DNA of 52,618 nucleotides from an uncultured Pirellulaceae bacterium (GCA_937928555.1 CALFWR010000156.1:1-52618), one strand, 5' to 3'; shown: positions 1 to 9,729, numbered from the stretch's first letter. Numbers and translations: made by a program. Notes: generated by a model not told the origin, from the letters alone.

Positions 1-420
1 TGTGCTGAAAACAATGTGGTAGAGAAGTTGTTGATGCGATGCCATGGTTATCGGTTCTCCAATTGAAGACGGATGTGTCGCCCTCCGGGCTTTGAGACAT
101 TTTGCCATGATTCCGGTGGCTGACGCCACCGGCAGGGATCTTTCGCCCTCCGGGCTGGCAGGATATCTGGCGCTAACTGGTGGCATTTTTGGCGCTAACC
201 AAGCACGCTTCGGTCCGACACACCGACGTTGCCGTCGCGGGCTCTCCAGTGTTGGAGCTGTGCAATCCTACAAAACGGGAGACGTCCCGCGTGACCTTGT
301 GCGGAGAATTTTTGAAAACCGCGAATTTGAAACGGAAATCTCGCAATGTTTTCATTGCTGCAAGGAACCGACGTGTGCAGATTATTTGCAAATCAAACCC
401 ATCCTGTTGAGACTTTCCGA
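1..420. other. Intergenic leader region with short GC-rich repeats
   Basis: No convincing gene is seen here. The stretch holds a perfect 8-bp-arm hairpin (CCGGTGGC, loop TGAC, GCCACCGG) at 113-132 and two copies of the string CGCCCTCCGGGCT near 79 and 145. Short palindromes of this kind are common between planctomycete genes. Open frames crossing this stretch translate the repeats and have no recognisable domain. Confidence 0.5.
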
Positions 421-2256
421 ATGGCGCTCTTTTTTGGTTCGACGGAGCTGCAGCTGATTCGCGTTGAATGCTTCTGGCTTTCGTTGGTTGGGATCTGGAT
501 GCTGTATGGCTTGCTGGCGTTTTGGCTTGCGAAAAGAAACTGGCACTGGTTCATTTCGTTTGCGATCATTGCGGCTGCGGCATCATGGCCGAGAATTATC
601 GAAGCAGGCGACTTGATGTTGATGCAGTTTGCGAACTGCCTGACAGCCTTTTTTGCTTTCAAGATCTGGAATCGAGTAAGGGAAATAAAAGAGCAGCAGC
701 GCGGTGGTGAAAGCAGCGGCAGACATTATCTTTCAGGTTTGAAATCGAATTTGAGCCTGGCCAATCTTTTGCTGCTGGTCGCGGCGCTGGCGATCGTTTT
801 CGCCATGCTGAACGTTGACCTGACTAATCTTGAACCGCTATCCCGGTCGATTGGTTTTGGGCTTGCTGCCGGAGTGGCGTTCGCTGCCGGGTTTGGACTG
901 GCATCTGTTTCGCGGTGGTGGGCGTTGGTTGTAGCGGTGCCGCTGTGGACAATCGGAATTTACAACGCGTACTACTGGATCTTTCCGGCTGAAACCAAGA
1001 GCTCACTTTTTATGGCAATGGTCGGAACCAGTTTTATCTGGAGCGAGCTGCATCTGTTTGCGCGGGCGGTTTTGGTGGCCGTAGCGGTGTTTGGATGGGT
1101 AGCCGGGTTGATTCATCGAATGTCAAGTCAAAACAAAGGCATAATGCTACTGGTCGGGCGTGCTGCAAGTGTTCTGTTTGGTTTCGTTGTGTTGCTAATG
1201 GGAATGGGATTGATTGACGTTGGGATCAAATTGTCGCATCGGTATTCAAACCCGGAGGCGAGACAACGACCACTTCCCGAACGCCTGAGCCAGATTGGAA
1301 GCCGTTTTGCGGCCAGTCAAATTTTCGACAGCTATCCACCAACCGATGAAGTCACGCTTCAAACTGAGATTGCCGCATTCAATGATGCGTTTTCCAAACT
1401 GCGTGAGATTCTCGATAAGAACGATGTAGTTCGGCCGCGCCAAGAGTTGGACATTGAGGCTGACATGAACGAACCCCAGAGCATCAGGTCGATCGCTCGT
1501 GCGCTTTCGACAAAGGCACGATTTGAGTTTGCGTATGGGAATTTCGATCAGTCGCTCGCTGACAGTATTTTGACCGTTCGCCTGGGCAGACCGCTGTCCA
1601 ACAAATTGACGCTGGTTTCAGAATTGGTAGCGAACGCAGTCGAAGGTATTGGTCATTTTTCAGCTGCTGAATCGATAGGCTTTGCGTCACGTCCAGCGAC
1701 CGAAGAAGCGCTACAGCAATTACTGCGGTTGGATTCCACGAACAATGACCCCGAGCTGATCTACACAATGGATCACGAAGTCGACTGGAATAATGCAGCC
1801 TGGTGGGGACGCCTTTGGGTGCTGTGCCATGAGCAGGATTCGCGTGAAGCGTTTGAGCAAAATATCATGGGCGCTGTTCGGAGGGTTTGGGCGACAAGGC
1901 AACAAGTCATTGCGATGTTGGCCCTTGAACTCTATCGACTCGACCACGGCCAGTTCCCCCAGTCGATGGAAGACCTGGTTCCGCGCTACTTGGCTTCGGT
2001 CCCGTACGATCCGTTTCGAAGCAAAGATCGAACCATTTCATTGAGGTACGAACAAACTGACAGCGGCAAAGACTATTGGCTTTACAGTTTCGGATACGAC
2101 CGCAACGATGATCAGGGCCGAGTTAGCGAGTTTGGCTACGGCACGCCAGGTGATGAGGGCGAGGATTTGAATCTCAAAGAAGCGGCAAAACAAGAACTGA
2201 TTGAACGAGACAAAGAGTTAAAAAAAGCAGCCGCAGAAGAATCAGCCATTGAGTGA
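421..2256 (+). CDS. Polytopic membrane protein with pilin-like C-terminal segment, function unknown
   Basis: The predicted protein has 611 residues. ATG 421 is preferred over an upstream frame opening at 346 because it directly precedes the first hydrophobic segment (around residues 17-37). The first 280 residues contain about seven or eight hydrophobic helices. A long soluble part follows. Residues about 485-530 read RQQVIAMLALELYRLDHGQF, then a Pro/Asp-rich stretch (VPYDPF) and a YSFGYDRNDD segment. This layout (helix, 'DHGQFP', 'DPF', 'YS.G.D..DD') resembles the secretion-system-G/pilin-like tails seen in many planctomycete hypothetical proteins. I do not recognise a specific function. It stands alone, ahead of a MITE copy. 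Confidence 0.75.
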   Translation: MALFFGSTELQLIRVECFWLSLVGIWMLYGLLAFWLAKRNWHWFISFAIIAAAASWPRIIEAGDLMLMQFANCLTAFFAFKIWNRVREIKEQQRGGESSGRHYLSGLKSNLSLANLLLLVAALAIVFAMLNVDLTNLEPLSRSIGFGLAAGVAFAAGFGLASVSRWWALVVAVPLWTIGIYNAYYWIFPAETKSSLFMAMVGTSFIWSELHLFARAVLVAVAVFGWVAGLIHRMSSQNKGIMLLVGRAASVLFGFVVLLMGMGLIDVGIKLSHRYSNPEARQRPLPERLSQIGSRFAASQIFDSYPPTDEVTLQTEIAAFNDAFSKLREILDKNDVVRPRQELDIEADMNEPQSIRSIARALSTKARFEFAYGNFDQSLADSILTVRLGRPLSNKLTLVSELVANAVEGIGHFSAAESIGFASRPATEEALQQLLRLDSTNNDPELIYTMDHEVDWNNAAWWGRLWVLCHEQDSREAFEQNIMGAVRRVWATRQQVIAMLALELYRLDHGQFPQSMEDLVPRYLASVPYDPFRSKDRTISLRYEQTDSGKDYWLYSFGYDRNDDQGRVSEFGYGTPGDEGEDLNLKEAAKQELIERDKELKKAAAEESAIE

Positions 2257-2428
2257 ATTTCACGTGTCGCGATCGCCACAGAAGCGTGGATGGAATGGAG
2301 AATCAATGAGCATGCCAATTACTTGCGTTGGTCGGCATTGAGTCGTATCCGGCTACGCGATATCCTGATTTGGATGATGGCTTGAGTTTTACCCCGGATT
2401 ACCACTGCGACAAGCCACTGTAATTTAA

Positions 2429-2616
2429 CCCGGATTATTCACGAGGCGTGGGCGTCAGACTCAGTTGAGACAGTGATCCGCGACGCTGATGCGATGAAAC
2501 GATCGCTGTGGTTTTCATCTACCGGATGATTCACATTTCTTGTTGAAATTCAGGTTTTCCCTTGCTCCTGTTGGCAAGACGCAGAATCAACGCCCGTCGT
2601 CGTGAATAATCCGGGT
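2429..2616 (-). mobile_element. MITE copy A (about 188 bp, TIRs, 5-bp TSD)
   Basis: The element starts CCCGGATTATTCACGA and ends with the inverted counterpart TCGTGAATAATCCGGG, with imperfect terminal inverted repeats of about 27 bp. It lies in inverse orientation to the other copies in the window. Exact 5-bp duplications TTTAA flank it (2424-2428 and 2617-2621). The core matches copies B, C, D and E. It carries no gene, so it must be mobilised by a transposase elsewhere, if at all. Confidence 0.85.
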
Positions 2617-2680
2617 TTAAGTACGCCTTGCAAATTTTACTCGACGCAAATTCGCATTCCTTTCGAACGGACGCACTGTT

Positions 2681-3268
2681 ATGGAAAATGAATTTAACAA
2701 CCATCCGGCGCTGCCGATTAGCAAACCTGAGCTTTCGGAAATTGAGACCGTGCTGGAAATTTGTGAGGGCCTTTCACCCTATCAGTTGTATCGCCTTGAG
2801 CGAAAGATCTCGTTAATGCTTGAGGATCCTGAGCGTATTGATCGGATCAAATCCCGTTTGTCACCGGGCGACGAAATCGAATACTTCCTGGCCGAAGAGA
2901 ACCGCAACGTTGCGGGCGTTTTTCTCAAGCACAATCGCACCTACGCCAGTATTTGTAGGAGCGATGATGGTGAGAAGTGGCGAATTCCTTACTGCTGGAT
3001 CAATGTCGATGAATCGGAATTTCATGTTCGCTCCGCCGACAACAAACTGACTCGGGATGACATTTCTGTCGGTGAATTCGTCGGCTTCACTGATCGCCAG
3101 AATCAGGAACTTTTCGGCAAAGTGATCCGCATTAACCAAAAAACGGTTTCCATCGATTGCGAGGACGGCAGAAGTTGGCGTGTTGCGTACAGTTTTTTGT
3201 TTCGCGTTCTCGACGCCAATTCAAACGAGCGTGGTTCGCGACCCGGCCAGCAACTGCTCATCGAATAA
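2681..3268 (+). CDS. Small protein with two KOW/Tudor-like repeats, function unknown
   Basis: The 195-residue protein starts at ATG 2681, 60 bp after MITE copy A. After an N-terminal acidic helical part (residues 1-60) come two similar beta-rich units. The first, around 66-115, runs from SPGDEIEYF to KWRIPYCWI. The second, around 130-180, runs from SVGEFVGF to SWRVAYSFLFRV. Both follow the plan 'G-[DE]-x-[IV]-x-[FY]... V-x-[RL]... DDG/EDG-x-x-WR[IV][AP]Y'. The second contains 'GKVIRINQKTVSID', typical of small barrel domains in which a turn follows 'INQKTV'. Nucleic-acid binding is possible, but this is an inference from fold-like pattern only. The gene converges on the TPR gene downstream. 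Confidence 0.7.
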   Translation: MENEFNNHPALPISKPELSEIETVLEICEGLSPYQLYRLERKISLMLEDPERIDRIKSRLSPGDEIEYFLAEENRNVAGVFLKHNRTYASICRSDDGEKWRIPYCWINVDESEFHVRSADNKLTRDDISVGEFVGFTDRQNQELFGKVIRINQKTVSIDCEDGRSWRVAYSFLFRVLDANSNERGSRPGQQLLIE

Positions 3269-3335
3269 ACATGCAAAGGGTGTGAGTCGTACGAAGAACC
3301 GCGAATGCTTACCCGGCGGCCAGCGGATCGACGGG

Positions 3336-5402
3336 TTACTTCCAATTCCGCATGGTGTCGATCAGCCCTTTGCCGTCTGTTTTGGTGAGCCGATGCATGT
3401 CGATCCTTTGCCGAAGTTGAGCGACTCGTGGATCGTCGTCGGCGGCGATCCGACACATCATGTTCCATGACGATTCGGCGTCTTCAAGTTTGTCTTGCAT
3501 CAAGGCCACCTGCACCTGTGTTGAAAACAACATCATGGCTTCGGAAAAGTGCAGTTTCTGTTTCGTCATCGAATCGGCGATCAGTTCATTGGCGTGCAAA
3601 AATTCCCCATTTTCGGCTTCAAAGATCGCAACCGAGAGGGCAGCAAACGTGTAGTCGGGATGTTCTTCGTGAATTTTCCTGACTTCCAGTTCGGATCTTG
3701 CAATCTCGTCACCCTGCCCTCGACGCTGCCAAACGCCAGCAAGATTAAAACGTGCTGATCGGCATGTCGGGTCGCGATCGAGCACCGCCTGAAAGGCTGT
3801 TTCTGCGGACGCAAGGTCACCAATGTACATCGCCCAATAACCTTTTTCCAACAGCTCGCTCCTCCATGGCTCAACCACATCGGGCTCGCTGGTGATCTCG
3901 AACCCGAATAGCTTGATTTCGGTCCAGTTGCCTCGGGAGAAGAAACGATGCGGGCCCAGATCGATGATCGACTTTTCTTTCAAGGTCGTCATCGCCTGGT
4001 GCCGCATTGCGTCGGGGCCTCGCGTGCTGAAAGCGAAATCTTTCAGCGCTGCGAGCATCGGTGGAGTCGAATCCGCAATCGCGAAATTCAATGCGAATTC
4101 ACGCGCTTCGGGGTCGCCCCGGTCAAGCATCGCCGGTATCACGCTTGCAATAACCGGATTGTCACTGGCCAGGGCAACCGTTATCGGCGCATTGTCATCT
4201 TTGCACCGAGCGGCCATCTCCCTCACGAAAGCATACGGCAACCATTTTCCGAACGGCTGACCCCACGCCGCATGACCGGCGTTGCTTTCGATGTCTTGCA
4301 AGTTCGCAAGGGCGTATGGCTGACGGGAGTGAATCGCAAGGCTTTCATTCCACTGCTGTTCTGCTTTTTCCTTGTCGCCCAGGCGGAAGTTGGCAAAGGC
4401 GAAGTAGTGTAGCAGTTCTGCTTTTTTGTCATCGTCAATTGGAATGACCTGTTTCAACGTTTGCGAAAGAGCAAGCAGGTCTTCGTCCCGCCCTAGGTAA
4501 CTCAACGCCTCGCCCAGCGCCGTAAACGCGTCCTGTTCCGTTGGCGGATCAGCCATCGCAGCGTCGGCTAGTTCGTAAGCCATTTCCGGATTCCCGGTCA
4601 AGAATTCAACTTTGATCAAATTCGCTTCCGCAAAGCGATTTTCAGGAGAGAGCTCGCAAGCCTCACGTGCGTTACTGACAGCGTCTTCAAAATTTCCGTT
4701 GTAGAAATGGCAAATCGTCAAATTGTTGCGTGACGACATGAACTGTGGCTGTTGTTTAATGTTTTGCTCTAGGATCGCAATCGCTTCAGGAATGTTGTTC
4801 GCCGTCAATTGCTCCAGCGATTCTTCGTGGCGGGCGTAAAACTCCAGCCCCCCTTCGTCAAAGGCTAGTTCCAACCCTCCAGTGTCGTTGGCAACTTTCA
4901 CCCGCTTTCGGCTTTCGGATTCGCAGATCTTGACGGCCTCCCGCATCTTGTTGGCAAATTCGTGATTGGGCCAGCGATCAAGGAACTTTCTGTATTGAAT
5001 CAGGGCAAGTGAAGCGCGAAAGCAAAACAGGGAAGCCTGTGCATAGCCAATCATAGCGTCAGGATTGTGCGGAACGCATTTGAGGAACCGCTTGGCCGCA
5101 CCGCACGTGCGCTCATGGTCTTCCAGTTGTTGAAAGATGTCGAATTGAAATTGTGCTACGGCAGCGATCTTTGGATGACTCTCGGAAAGTGATTCCAGAA
5201 GTAGAATGCCGCGTTGGTTACCGTCTTTGAGAAGCGCTTCGATTTGTTCCATTTTCCGGGCGACTTTGGCAGGCGGTTCGGGAACCTGAATGCTGGCCGC
5301 GCGGGAGAGCTTTTTCTGTTGGTTGGCTCTTCGTTGACGCAGCTTTCGTTGCTTTTGTTTCTGCTTTTTGTGAATACTGCCAGCCACGAGAACCTCCGAC
5401 AT
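3336..5402 (-). CDS. Tetratricopeptide-repeat protein
   Basis: The 688-residue protein begins at 5402 with a very basic tail (HKKQKQKQRKLRQRR) and has no signal peptide, so it is probably cytoplasmic. Most of the sequence is helical with TPR-type spacing. Examples are 'SRNNLTICHFYNGNFEDAVSNAREACELSPENRFAEANLIKVEFLTGNPEMAYELADAA' split over residues about 215-275, and later 'ARFNLAGVWQRRGQGDEIAR' near 570. TPRs mediate protein-protein contacts. The partner is unknown. It is monocistronic, with about 480 bp of repeat-rich DNA upstream and a convergent neighbour downstream. Confidence 0.8.
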   Translation of the reverse strand: MSEVLVAGSIHKKQKQKQRKLRQRRANQQKKLSRAASIQVPEPPAKVARKMEQIEALLKDGNQRGILLLESLSESHPKIAAVAQFQFDIFQQLEDHERTCGAAKRFLKCVPHNPDAMIGYAQASLFCFRASLALIQYRKFLDRWPNHEFANKMREAVKICESESRKRVKVANDTGGLELAFDEGGLEFYARHEESLEQLTANNIPEAIAILEQNIKQQPQFMSSRNNLTICHFYNGNFEDAVSNAREACELSPENRFAEANLIKVEFLTGNPEMAYELADAAMADPPTEQDAFTALGEALSYLGRDEDLLALSQTLKQVIPIDDDKKAELLHYFAFANFRLGDKEKAEQQWNESLAIHSRQPYALANLQDIESNAGHAAWGQPFGKWLPYAFVREMAARCKDDNAPITVALASDNPVIASVIPAMLDRGDPEAREFALNFAIADSTPPMLAALKDFAFSTRGPDAMRHQAMTTLKEKSIIDLGPHRFFSRGNWTEIKLFGFEITSEPDVVEPWRSELLEKGYWAMYIGDLASAETAFQAVLDRDPTCRSARFNLAGVWQRRGQGDEIARSELEVRKIHEEHPDYTFAALSVAIFEAENGEFLHANELIADSMTKQKLHFSEAMMLFSTQVQVALMQDKLEDAESSWNMMCRIAADDDPRVAQLRQRIDMHRLTKTDGKGLIDTMRNWK

Positions 5403-5880
5403 GCCCTATTTTGAAGAAGGGTTAATTGGAATGGATCGGGGGAATTTAGACTAGTCCGGTATTTCCGTTGGACGTTGCAGCAAGTCGCTTTTTCCTGAAG
5501 CGAAATTCGGTTTCGAGATTGGCATCGGCGAAACAACTGGTGTCGTCGTGGATTTTACCGGGGATCCCTTGGGAGCCGGGATTTCTGGCGAATCCCACTG
5601 CCTCTGACAGTTGACAGTTAATGTTTTTCGATTGCTTATTTGCAACTTCGATTGTTCGTATCGGGTTTCAAATAATCTCGTTTTGGGGGCATGTCTGAGC
5701 TTCCGCGAGCATGTCTCGGCAAAGAACGCGATTCGATGCCCGTTCATGGCTATGCTGCGCGTGGCCATGGCACCCCTGCCTGAATGTTGAACTGAGGCGA
5801 AACATTGATCGGGCGTCTGAAAACTGAGTTGAGGCAATTGGGCTGAAGCCCAACACGAATGGCTCGCCAATCCGTTGCCG
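5403..5880. other. Intergenic region with dispersed repeats
   Basis: No gene is supported. A frame on the minus strand (5451-5894) overlaps the end of the next gene and translates repeats only. The stretch contains TTTCTGGCGAATCCCACT near 5581, a member of the 'GAATTCTGGCGAATCCCAC' family found at 14.58, 30.5 and 34.9 kb, and a GC-rich palindromic segment around 5740-5770. Confidence 0.5.
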
Positions 5881-7431
5881 TTACGGAACTTCACCGCCGT
5901 CTTTGGTCAACAGGCCTTTGAGCTGTTCCACCAATATGTCTTTCGACAGAACATCGGTTGACCCGTCGGCACGGGCAAATAGGGTTTCTTTGGTGTCCTC
6001 ATCGAATAGTCCATCTTTGGGAGAGCTCAAATCGACATTCCAGTCAATCGGCTGGGTCCACACGACAGCTTTGTCGGGAACGACATTTACCAACGCCATC
6101 GTGTTGCTTGACCCGTCGGTAATGTTCCTGAAAGTCACGCCTTCGGTGCCATGAAACATCGTGCCTTCTGCGAATGGGACAACGACGCGAGTCTTGCCGG
6201 CCTGTTTCAGGTGACCCAAACTTCGCGCAGGATCAGCATAAGTTTCGGGCATCTGCTGGACCAGTTTGATGTTGTGCGGACTGTTCCACGGTTCGTCAAG
6301 TTTGAATTGTTGGTACAACTCGTTTTTTTCGAGGAAGGGCAGAATATGGACACGCCAACTTAGCAGCGGCTTGCCATCGGCGTCGAAGTTTGCGGACGCC
6401 GGAAATGAGTCATAGGCAGATTCGTAGTTGAGCATCGCCAGTATGGTTTGCCGCAGGTTATTCTGGCGCTGAGTTCTTCGGCTGCCCGATCGGACCGGTT
6501 CCAACAGGCTCGCCAGTCGAACTTTATCATTGAGCAGTGGGCCAAGATCAACAACCACGTCGCTGCCAACCACTTCGGGATCAACGGCTGATACTGCCGC
6601 AACGCCAATCGCTGGAACCATTGCCGAGAACTCACTCTGCGTTTCAGTCAGCATCGCTTTCAAATGCCTCAGGGCATCGCTAACCGTTGCCGCAGAATCT
6701 TTGTCCGTCGTTTGGATGATGATCCTTGCAGCAAGTTCCTTCGGGAGGTCGATCGAAACGCCTCCGCTGATCAAATTGTCGGCAATCATCTTTCCTGAAA
6801 GTCTTTCGAAAGGAGAATCCAGTTCCGGCAGTAATTCCCGCAAAACGCGGCGCGTGTCGTTGCTGCCAAAGATCATCGCCCCCGCGTCGTGACCGCCAAA
6901 CTTTTTCCAGGCGTTTGCGAAATTCGGACGGGCGACCGACGGACGCGTTTTCGCTTTCGCGATTTGAGCCGCCGTTCCGCCAAGGATTGAATTGTTCCAC
7001 GATTCCATTTCAAAATCAGGAATCTGCAGCAGTGCCAGAATTCGACGCAGGCTTTTGATCGTCTTCTCTGCCTGCTGTCCTTCTGCGACAGAGATCACAA
7101 TCAGCGGCGGCGTTCTTTTCAGACTCAAGTCTTCCTGATTTACCAGAGCAATAACGTGATCAGCGCCGGCTTTGGTTGCCTGCCGCAAGAATTCTTGAGC
7201 CACCCCTGTCATGTGGCTCATTTCCGCCGCCACGTCGGCCGGCACCAATTTCTGCTGCACCGCCCATTCAAGGCAGGCATCGGCTTCGATTGATTTCAAG
7301 TCGACGTACGCGACAGCCAACAGATCTTTCGACGCAAGCGCATTAACGGTCGCCTGCGGGCTGTCCGCCTTGATCAGGGAAACGCCAATCAGCAGAAGCA
7401 ACATTGCGAAAAGGTTTACTGTAAATTTCAT
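5881..7431 (-). CDS. Secreted DUF1559 (pilin-like, SBP_bac_10) protein
   Basis: I choose ATG 7431 (516 residues) because it opens directly on a signal peptide (MKFTVNLFAMLLLLIGVSL...KADS) and has a GAGG ribosome site about 6 nt upstream. A frame opening at 7476 adds 15 residues without signal character. The N-terminal 300 residues are a variable secreted part. From about residue 330 the DUF1559 hallmark appears: RTQRQNNLRQTILAMLNYES, then LLSWRVHILPFLE, ELYQQFKLDEPWNSPHN, and ITDGSSNTMALV. DUF1559 proteins are very numerous in planctomycetes; their role is not established, though they resemble minor pilins. A strong terminator hairpin separates it from the secreted gene upstream. Confidence 0.88.
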   Translation of the reverse strand: MKFTVNLFAMLLLLIGVSLIKADSPQATVNALASKDLLAVAYVDLKSIEADACLEWAVQQKLVPADVAAEMSHMTGVAQEFLRQATKAGADHVIALVNQEDLSLKRTPPLIVISVAEGQQAEKTIKSLRRILALLQIPDFEMESWNNSILGGTAAQIAKAKTRPSVARPNFANAWKKFGGHDAGAMIFGSNDTRRVLRELLPELDSPFERLSGKMIADNLISGGVSIDLPKELAARIIIQTTDKDSAATVSDALRHLKAMLTETQSEFSAMVPAIGVAAVSAVDPEVVGSDVVVDLGPLLNDKVRLASLLEPVRSGSRRTQRQNNLRQTILAMLNYESAYDSFPASANFDADGKPLLSWRVHILPFLEKNELYQQFKLDEPWNSPHNIKLVQQMPETYADPARSLGHLKQAGKTRVVVPFAEGTMFHGTEGVTFRNITDGSSNTMALVNVVPDKAVVWTQPIDWNVDLSSPKDGLFDEDTKETLFARADGSTDVLSKDILVEQLKGLLTKDGGEVP

Positions 7432-7488
7432 CGTATCCTCGCCTAAAAAATGTAGCCAGTGTTTTGTTACAGCCAAAAACGCGGTTTG

Positions 7489-7559
7489 AAAAAATTAGCC
7501 GTTTTGGCGATAGCCACGGTTTTCGGCGCGGCAACCGTGGCTAGCGCCAAAACGGCTAA
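7489..7559 (-). terminator. Rho-independent terminator built from a long inverted repeat
   Basis: On the minus strand, 33 bp after the stop of the secreted protein gene, the arms TTAGCCGTTTTGGCG and CGCCAAAACGGCTAA pair, as do inner arms AGCCACGGTT/AACCGTGGCT. The hairpin is followed directly by TTTTTT. A related but damaged copy lies near 19796-19865, so it is also a dispersed repeat. Confidence 0.75.
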
Positions 7560-7591
7560 CCCTACAAGCAAGTTCACTCGTGCATCCCGAT

Positions 7592-9079
7592 TCAGTCCTG
7601 TCGCAACGAAATCACGTACCGTTTTGAGTAGACGATACCATCGCTTCGAGGCAGTTCGAGAACAGCCGTTTCACCATCGAGCCGATATTCGAACGGCTTT
7701 CCCGTTGCGGGATTGGCGGGAGCTTCCACGACTTTCACATCGCTCAACTTCATCGGGAACTTTCCGGTCGAAGCCGCGTGCATCCGCAGTGCTTCAATGA
7801 CCCGCAAAGCATCGATGTCTCTCTGCGTTCGCATCTCTGCACTACGAACCTGTTGAATCGCGGGCAAAATCATTCCTGCAATAATTTTGCCAAAACTATC
7901 AAACGCACTGCGTTCGCTTTCCATCAAAAACGTTTCAATCGCCTCAGTCCGTTTCGGCGAATACGGCAGATAAGCCTCTTTTTCCATCACGTTGGCAATT
8001 CGACGATACTCCCGACTGGCGTCGATCAACAACACCTGACCGACAGCCATCTGTTCCACCTTTGCCGCATCCATTCCCGAATCCACGAGCCGCTGTTTGG
8101 CTGGAGCGTAGGACATGACACCAATTGCCGCCGGAACAAATTCCAATCCGGGCGGCTTTGGAGATCTAGTCAATTCCATCGCCGCACCTGGAATCGCTCG
8201 AACGATTCGCGACCACTCTTCGACACTGTGATTCTCTGTTTCGGCGGTTGCCATCTCTGGAAAAATACGCATCGCCATACCGCACACCATTCGCAACGCA
8301 CCGCGCAGATCCACCATCGGACGCGGCAACTCAGTCAGCGCCCAATACATGTTTGGTGAATCTGGAGCGGCAATAAAATCCACCATTGAGCCATTGGAAA
8401 TACCGACCTCCGCTATCGCGACCAAGTTTCCGACAAGCAATTTGACGCGACCAACATTTTCTCCCAGTCGGTAATTCATTCGCATCAAGTCAATGGCATC
8501 ATCAAACCGCGATTCAAGGATCGCCAGCTTTGTCTGCAAGGCGATCGCTCGTGAGATCGAACGTGTCTCCTGCAAGTTGCCGAGCGTTATGCCAATCACC
8601 ATCGGCCCTCTAAGCTCTTCCAATCCCAAACCCCAGTCGCAGTCTCGTTGCCGTGTTGCGCGGTCAATGTGGAATTGGATAAAGTCATCGAACTCCGATG
8701 AAGCCCGCTTCAATTTATCGAGCTGTATCTGATCGCGAGGCGTGGCGTATCCTGACCACGACTGTACATCGTCACCAAACTCTTTTTCCACTTTCCGCCA
8801 TTTGCTGCGGAGAAAACTGTCGCTGAAAGAGTTCATGTAGGTTGTTGCAGCGTTGCCACCGATCGTTTCTTCTGGCAAAGTTGTCAGTCGATGTGTAAAG
8901 ATCGGATCCGGCGCGGTGGCAGGCGAAACCGTCATCTCGATGATCTCAATGTTTTCACCAGAAGCCTCCCAGTCAGGCTCCGTGACTTTGATTTGAGCGT
9001 CAGCAATCGATCCTGCAAAAACGAGACTAATCAGAGTTACGGCAGGCAATCGAAACAGGCAACTTTTCGTGAACGTCAT
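7592..9079 (-). CDS. Secreted planctomycete hypothetical with pilin-like tail
   Basis: ATG 9079 is chosen (495 residues): it has a GGAG site 8 nt upstream and begins MTFTKSCLFRLPAVTLISLV, a signal peptide ending near SIADAQ. The mature protein is mainly helical. The last 70 residues, after AEMRTQRDIDALRVIEALRM, read HAASTGKFPMKLSDV...ANPATGKPFEYRLDG, the same type of tail as in the membrane protein at the start of the window. It lies 29 bp after the probable anti-sigma gene and is likely co-transcribed with it and the ECF sigma factor, so it may be a target or sensor of that system. Function unknown. Confidence 0.78.
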   Translation of the reverse strand: MTFTKSCLFRLPAVTLISLVFAGSIADAQIKVTEPDWEASGENIEIIEMTVSPATAPDPIFTHRLTTLPEETIGGNAATTYMNSFSDSFLRSKWRKVEKEFGDDVQSWSGYATPRDQIQLDKLKRASSEFDDFIQFHIDRATRQRDCDWGLGLEELRGPMVIGITLGNLQETRSISRAIALQTKLAILESRFDDAIDLMRMNYRLGENVGRVKLLVGNLVAIAEVGISNGSMVDFIAAPDSPNMYWALTELPRPMVDLRGALRMVCGMAMRIFPEMATAETENHSVEEWSRIVRAIPGAAMELTRSPKPPGLEFVPAAIGVMSYAPAKQRLVDSGMDAAKVEQMAVGQVLLIDASREYRRIANVMEKEAYLPYSPKRTEAIETFLMESERSAFDSFGKIIAGMILPAIQQVRSAEMRTQRDIDALRVIEALRMHAASTGKFPMKLSDVKVVEAPANPATGKPFEYRLDGETAVLELPRSDGIVYSKRYVISLRQD

Positions 9080-9108
9080 GGTTTTACTCCAAAAGGATTC
9101 GGCAACGA

Positions 9109-9729
9109 CTAAAGCGAAAAAGAAATGTGAGACCTTGGCGTCAACGGCACCGTTGGTTCGAAGTCCCAATCATCATCGCTTTCTGGCAACACGCTGCCCG
9201 AGGGTGACATTGCTTCGGCAAGGTGCTTTTCGAACTGTTCTTTTCGTTTGGCCAACATCTTCTCTACTGGAACGCCAAGCCATTGAGCCAACCCAAACCG
9301 CAATGATTGCACGGATTTTGGTGGAACAGTTTTTTGAATCGGCGATTCGATCTCTGGATTCTGAACGTCGACAACGGCTACGGCATTGTTGGCCGGCTCT
9401 GGAATCGTTTCTGTTTGATCAACAGCATTTGTCGCAACCTCAACACCCGTCTGCAGCGGCGGCATCAAGATCACCATCAAACAAGCCGCAGTTGTCATCG
9501 CAAACGTCATCGTCATCGCTGGCCAGAATCTCGACTGAGCATTTGTGACGGTGGCAGAACGCTGCAACGCATCGCGATCGCATTCTGCCATCGCCGCCGC
9601 CCAGCCGGCCTGGTACATCAACGTATCCTGGTCGATCGATGAGACGCCGGCCTGCAATCCCAGCAACGTCGACTCGATCGCCGACAGGTCTTCAGTGAGT
9701 TCAATGTTCAATTCGGTTTCGTCAGACAT
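9109..9729 (-). CDS. Probable membrane-anchored anti-sigma factor
   Basis: The 206-residue protein overlaps the end of the upstream ECF sigma gene by 22 bp, the usual sign of translational coupling. Residues 1-65 are acidic and soluble (MSDETELNIELTEDLSAIES). A single hydrophobic helix follows around residues 70-92 (FWPAMTMTFAMTTAACLMVI), then a periplasmic-type part. The topology, size and gene position are those of anti-sigma factors. No zinc-binding HxxxCxxC is present and no named family is obvious, so the assignment rests on context. The next gene encodes a secreted protein that may belong to the same circuit. Confidence 0.65.
   Translation of the reverse strand: MSDETELNIELTEDLSAIESTLLGLQAGVSSIDQDTLMYQAGWAAAMAECDRDALQRSATVTNAQSRFWPAMTMTFAMTTAACLMVILMPPLQTGVEVATNAVDQTETIPEPANNAVAVVDVQNPEIESPIQKTVPPKSVQSLRFGLAQWLGVPVEKMLAKRKEQFEKHLAEAMSPSGSVLPESDDDWDFEPTVPLTPRSHISFSL

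Noticed and set aside
5451..5894. Minus-strand frame of 147 codons between two genes
   Set aside because: It overlaps the end of the DUF1559 gene and consists of dispersed-repeat sequence; no conserved domain or ribosome site.
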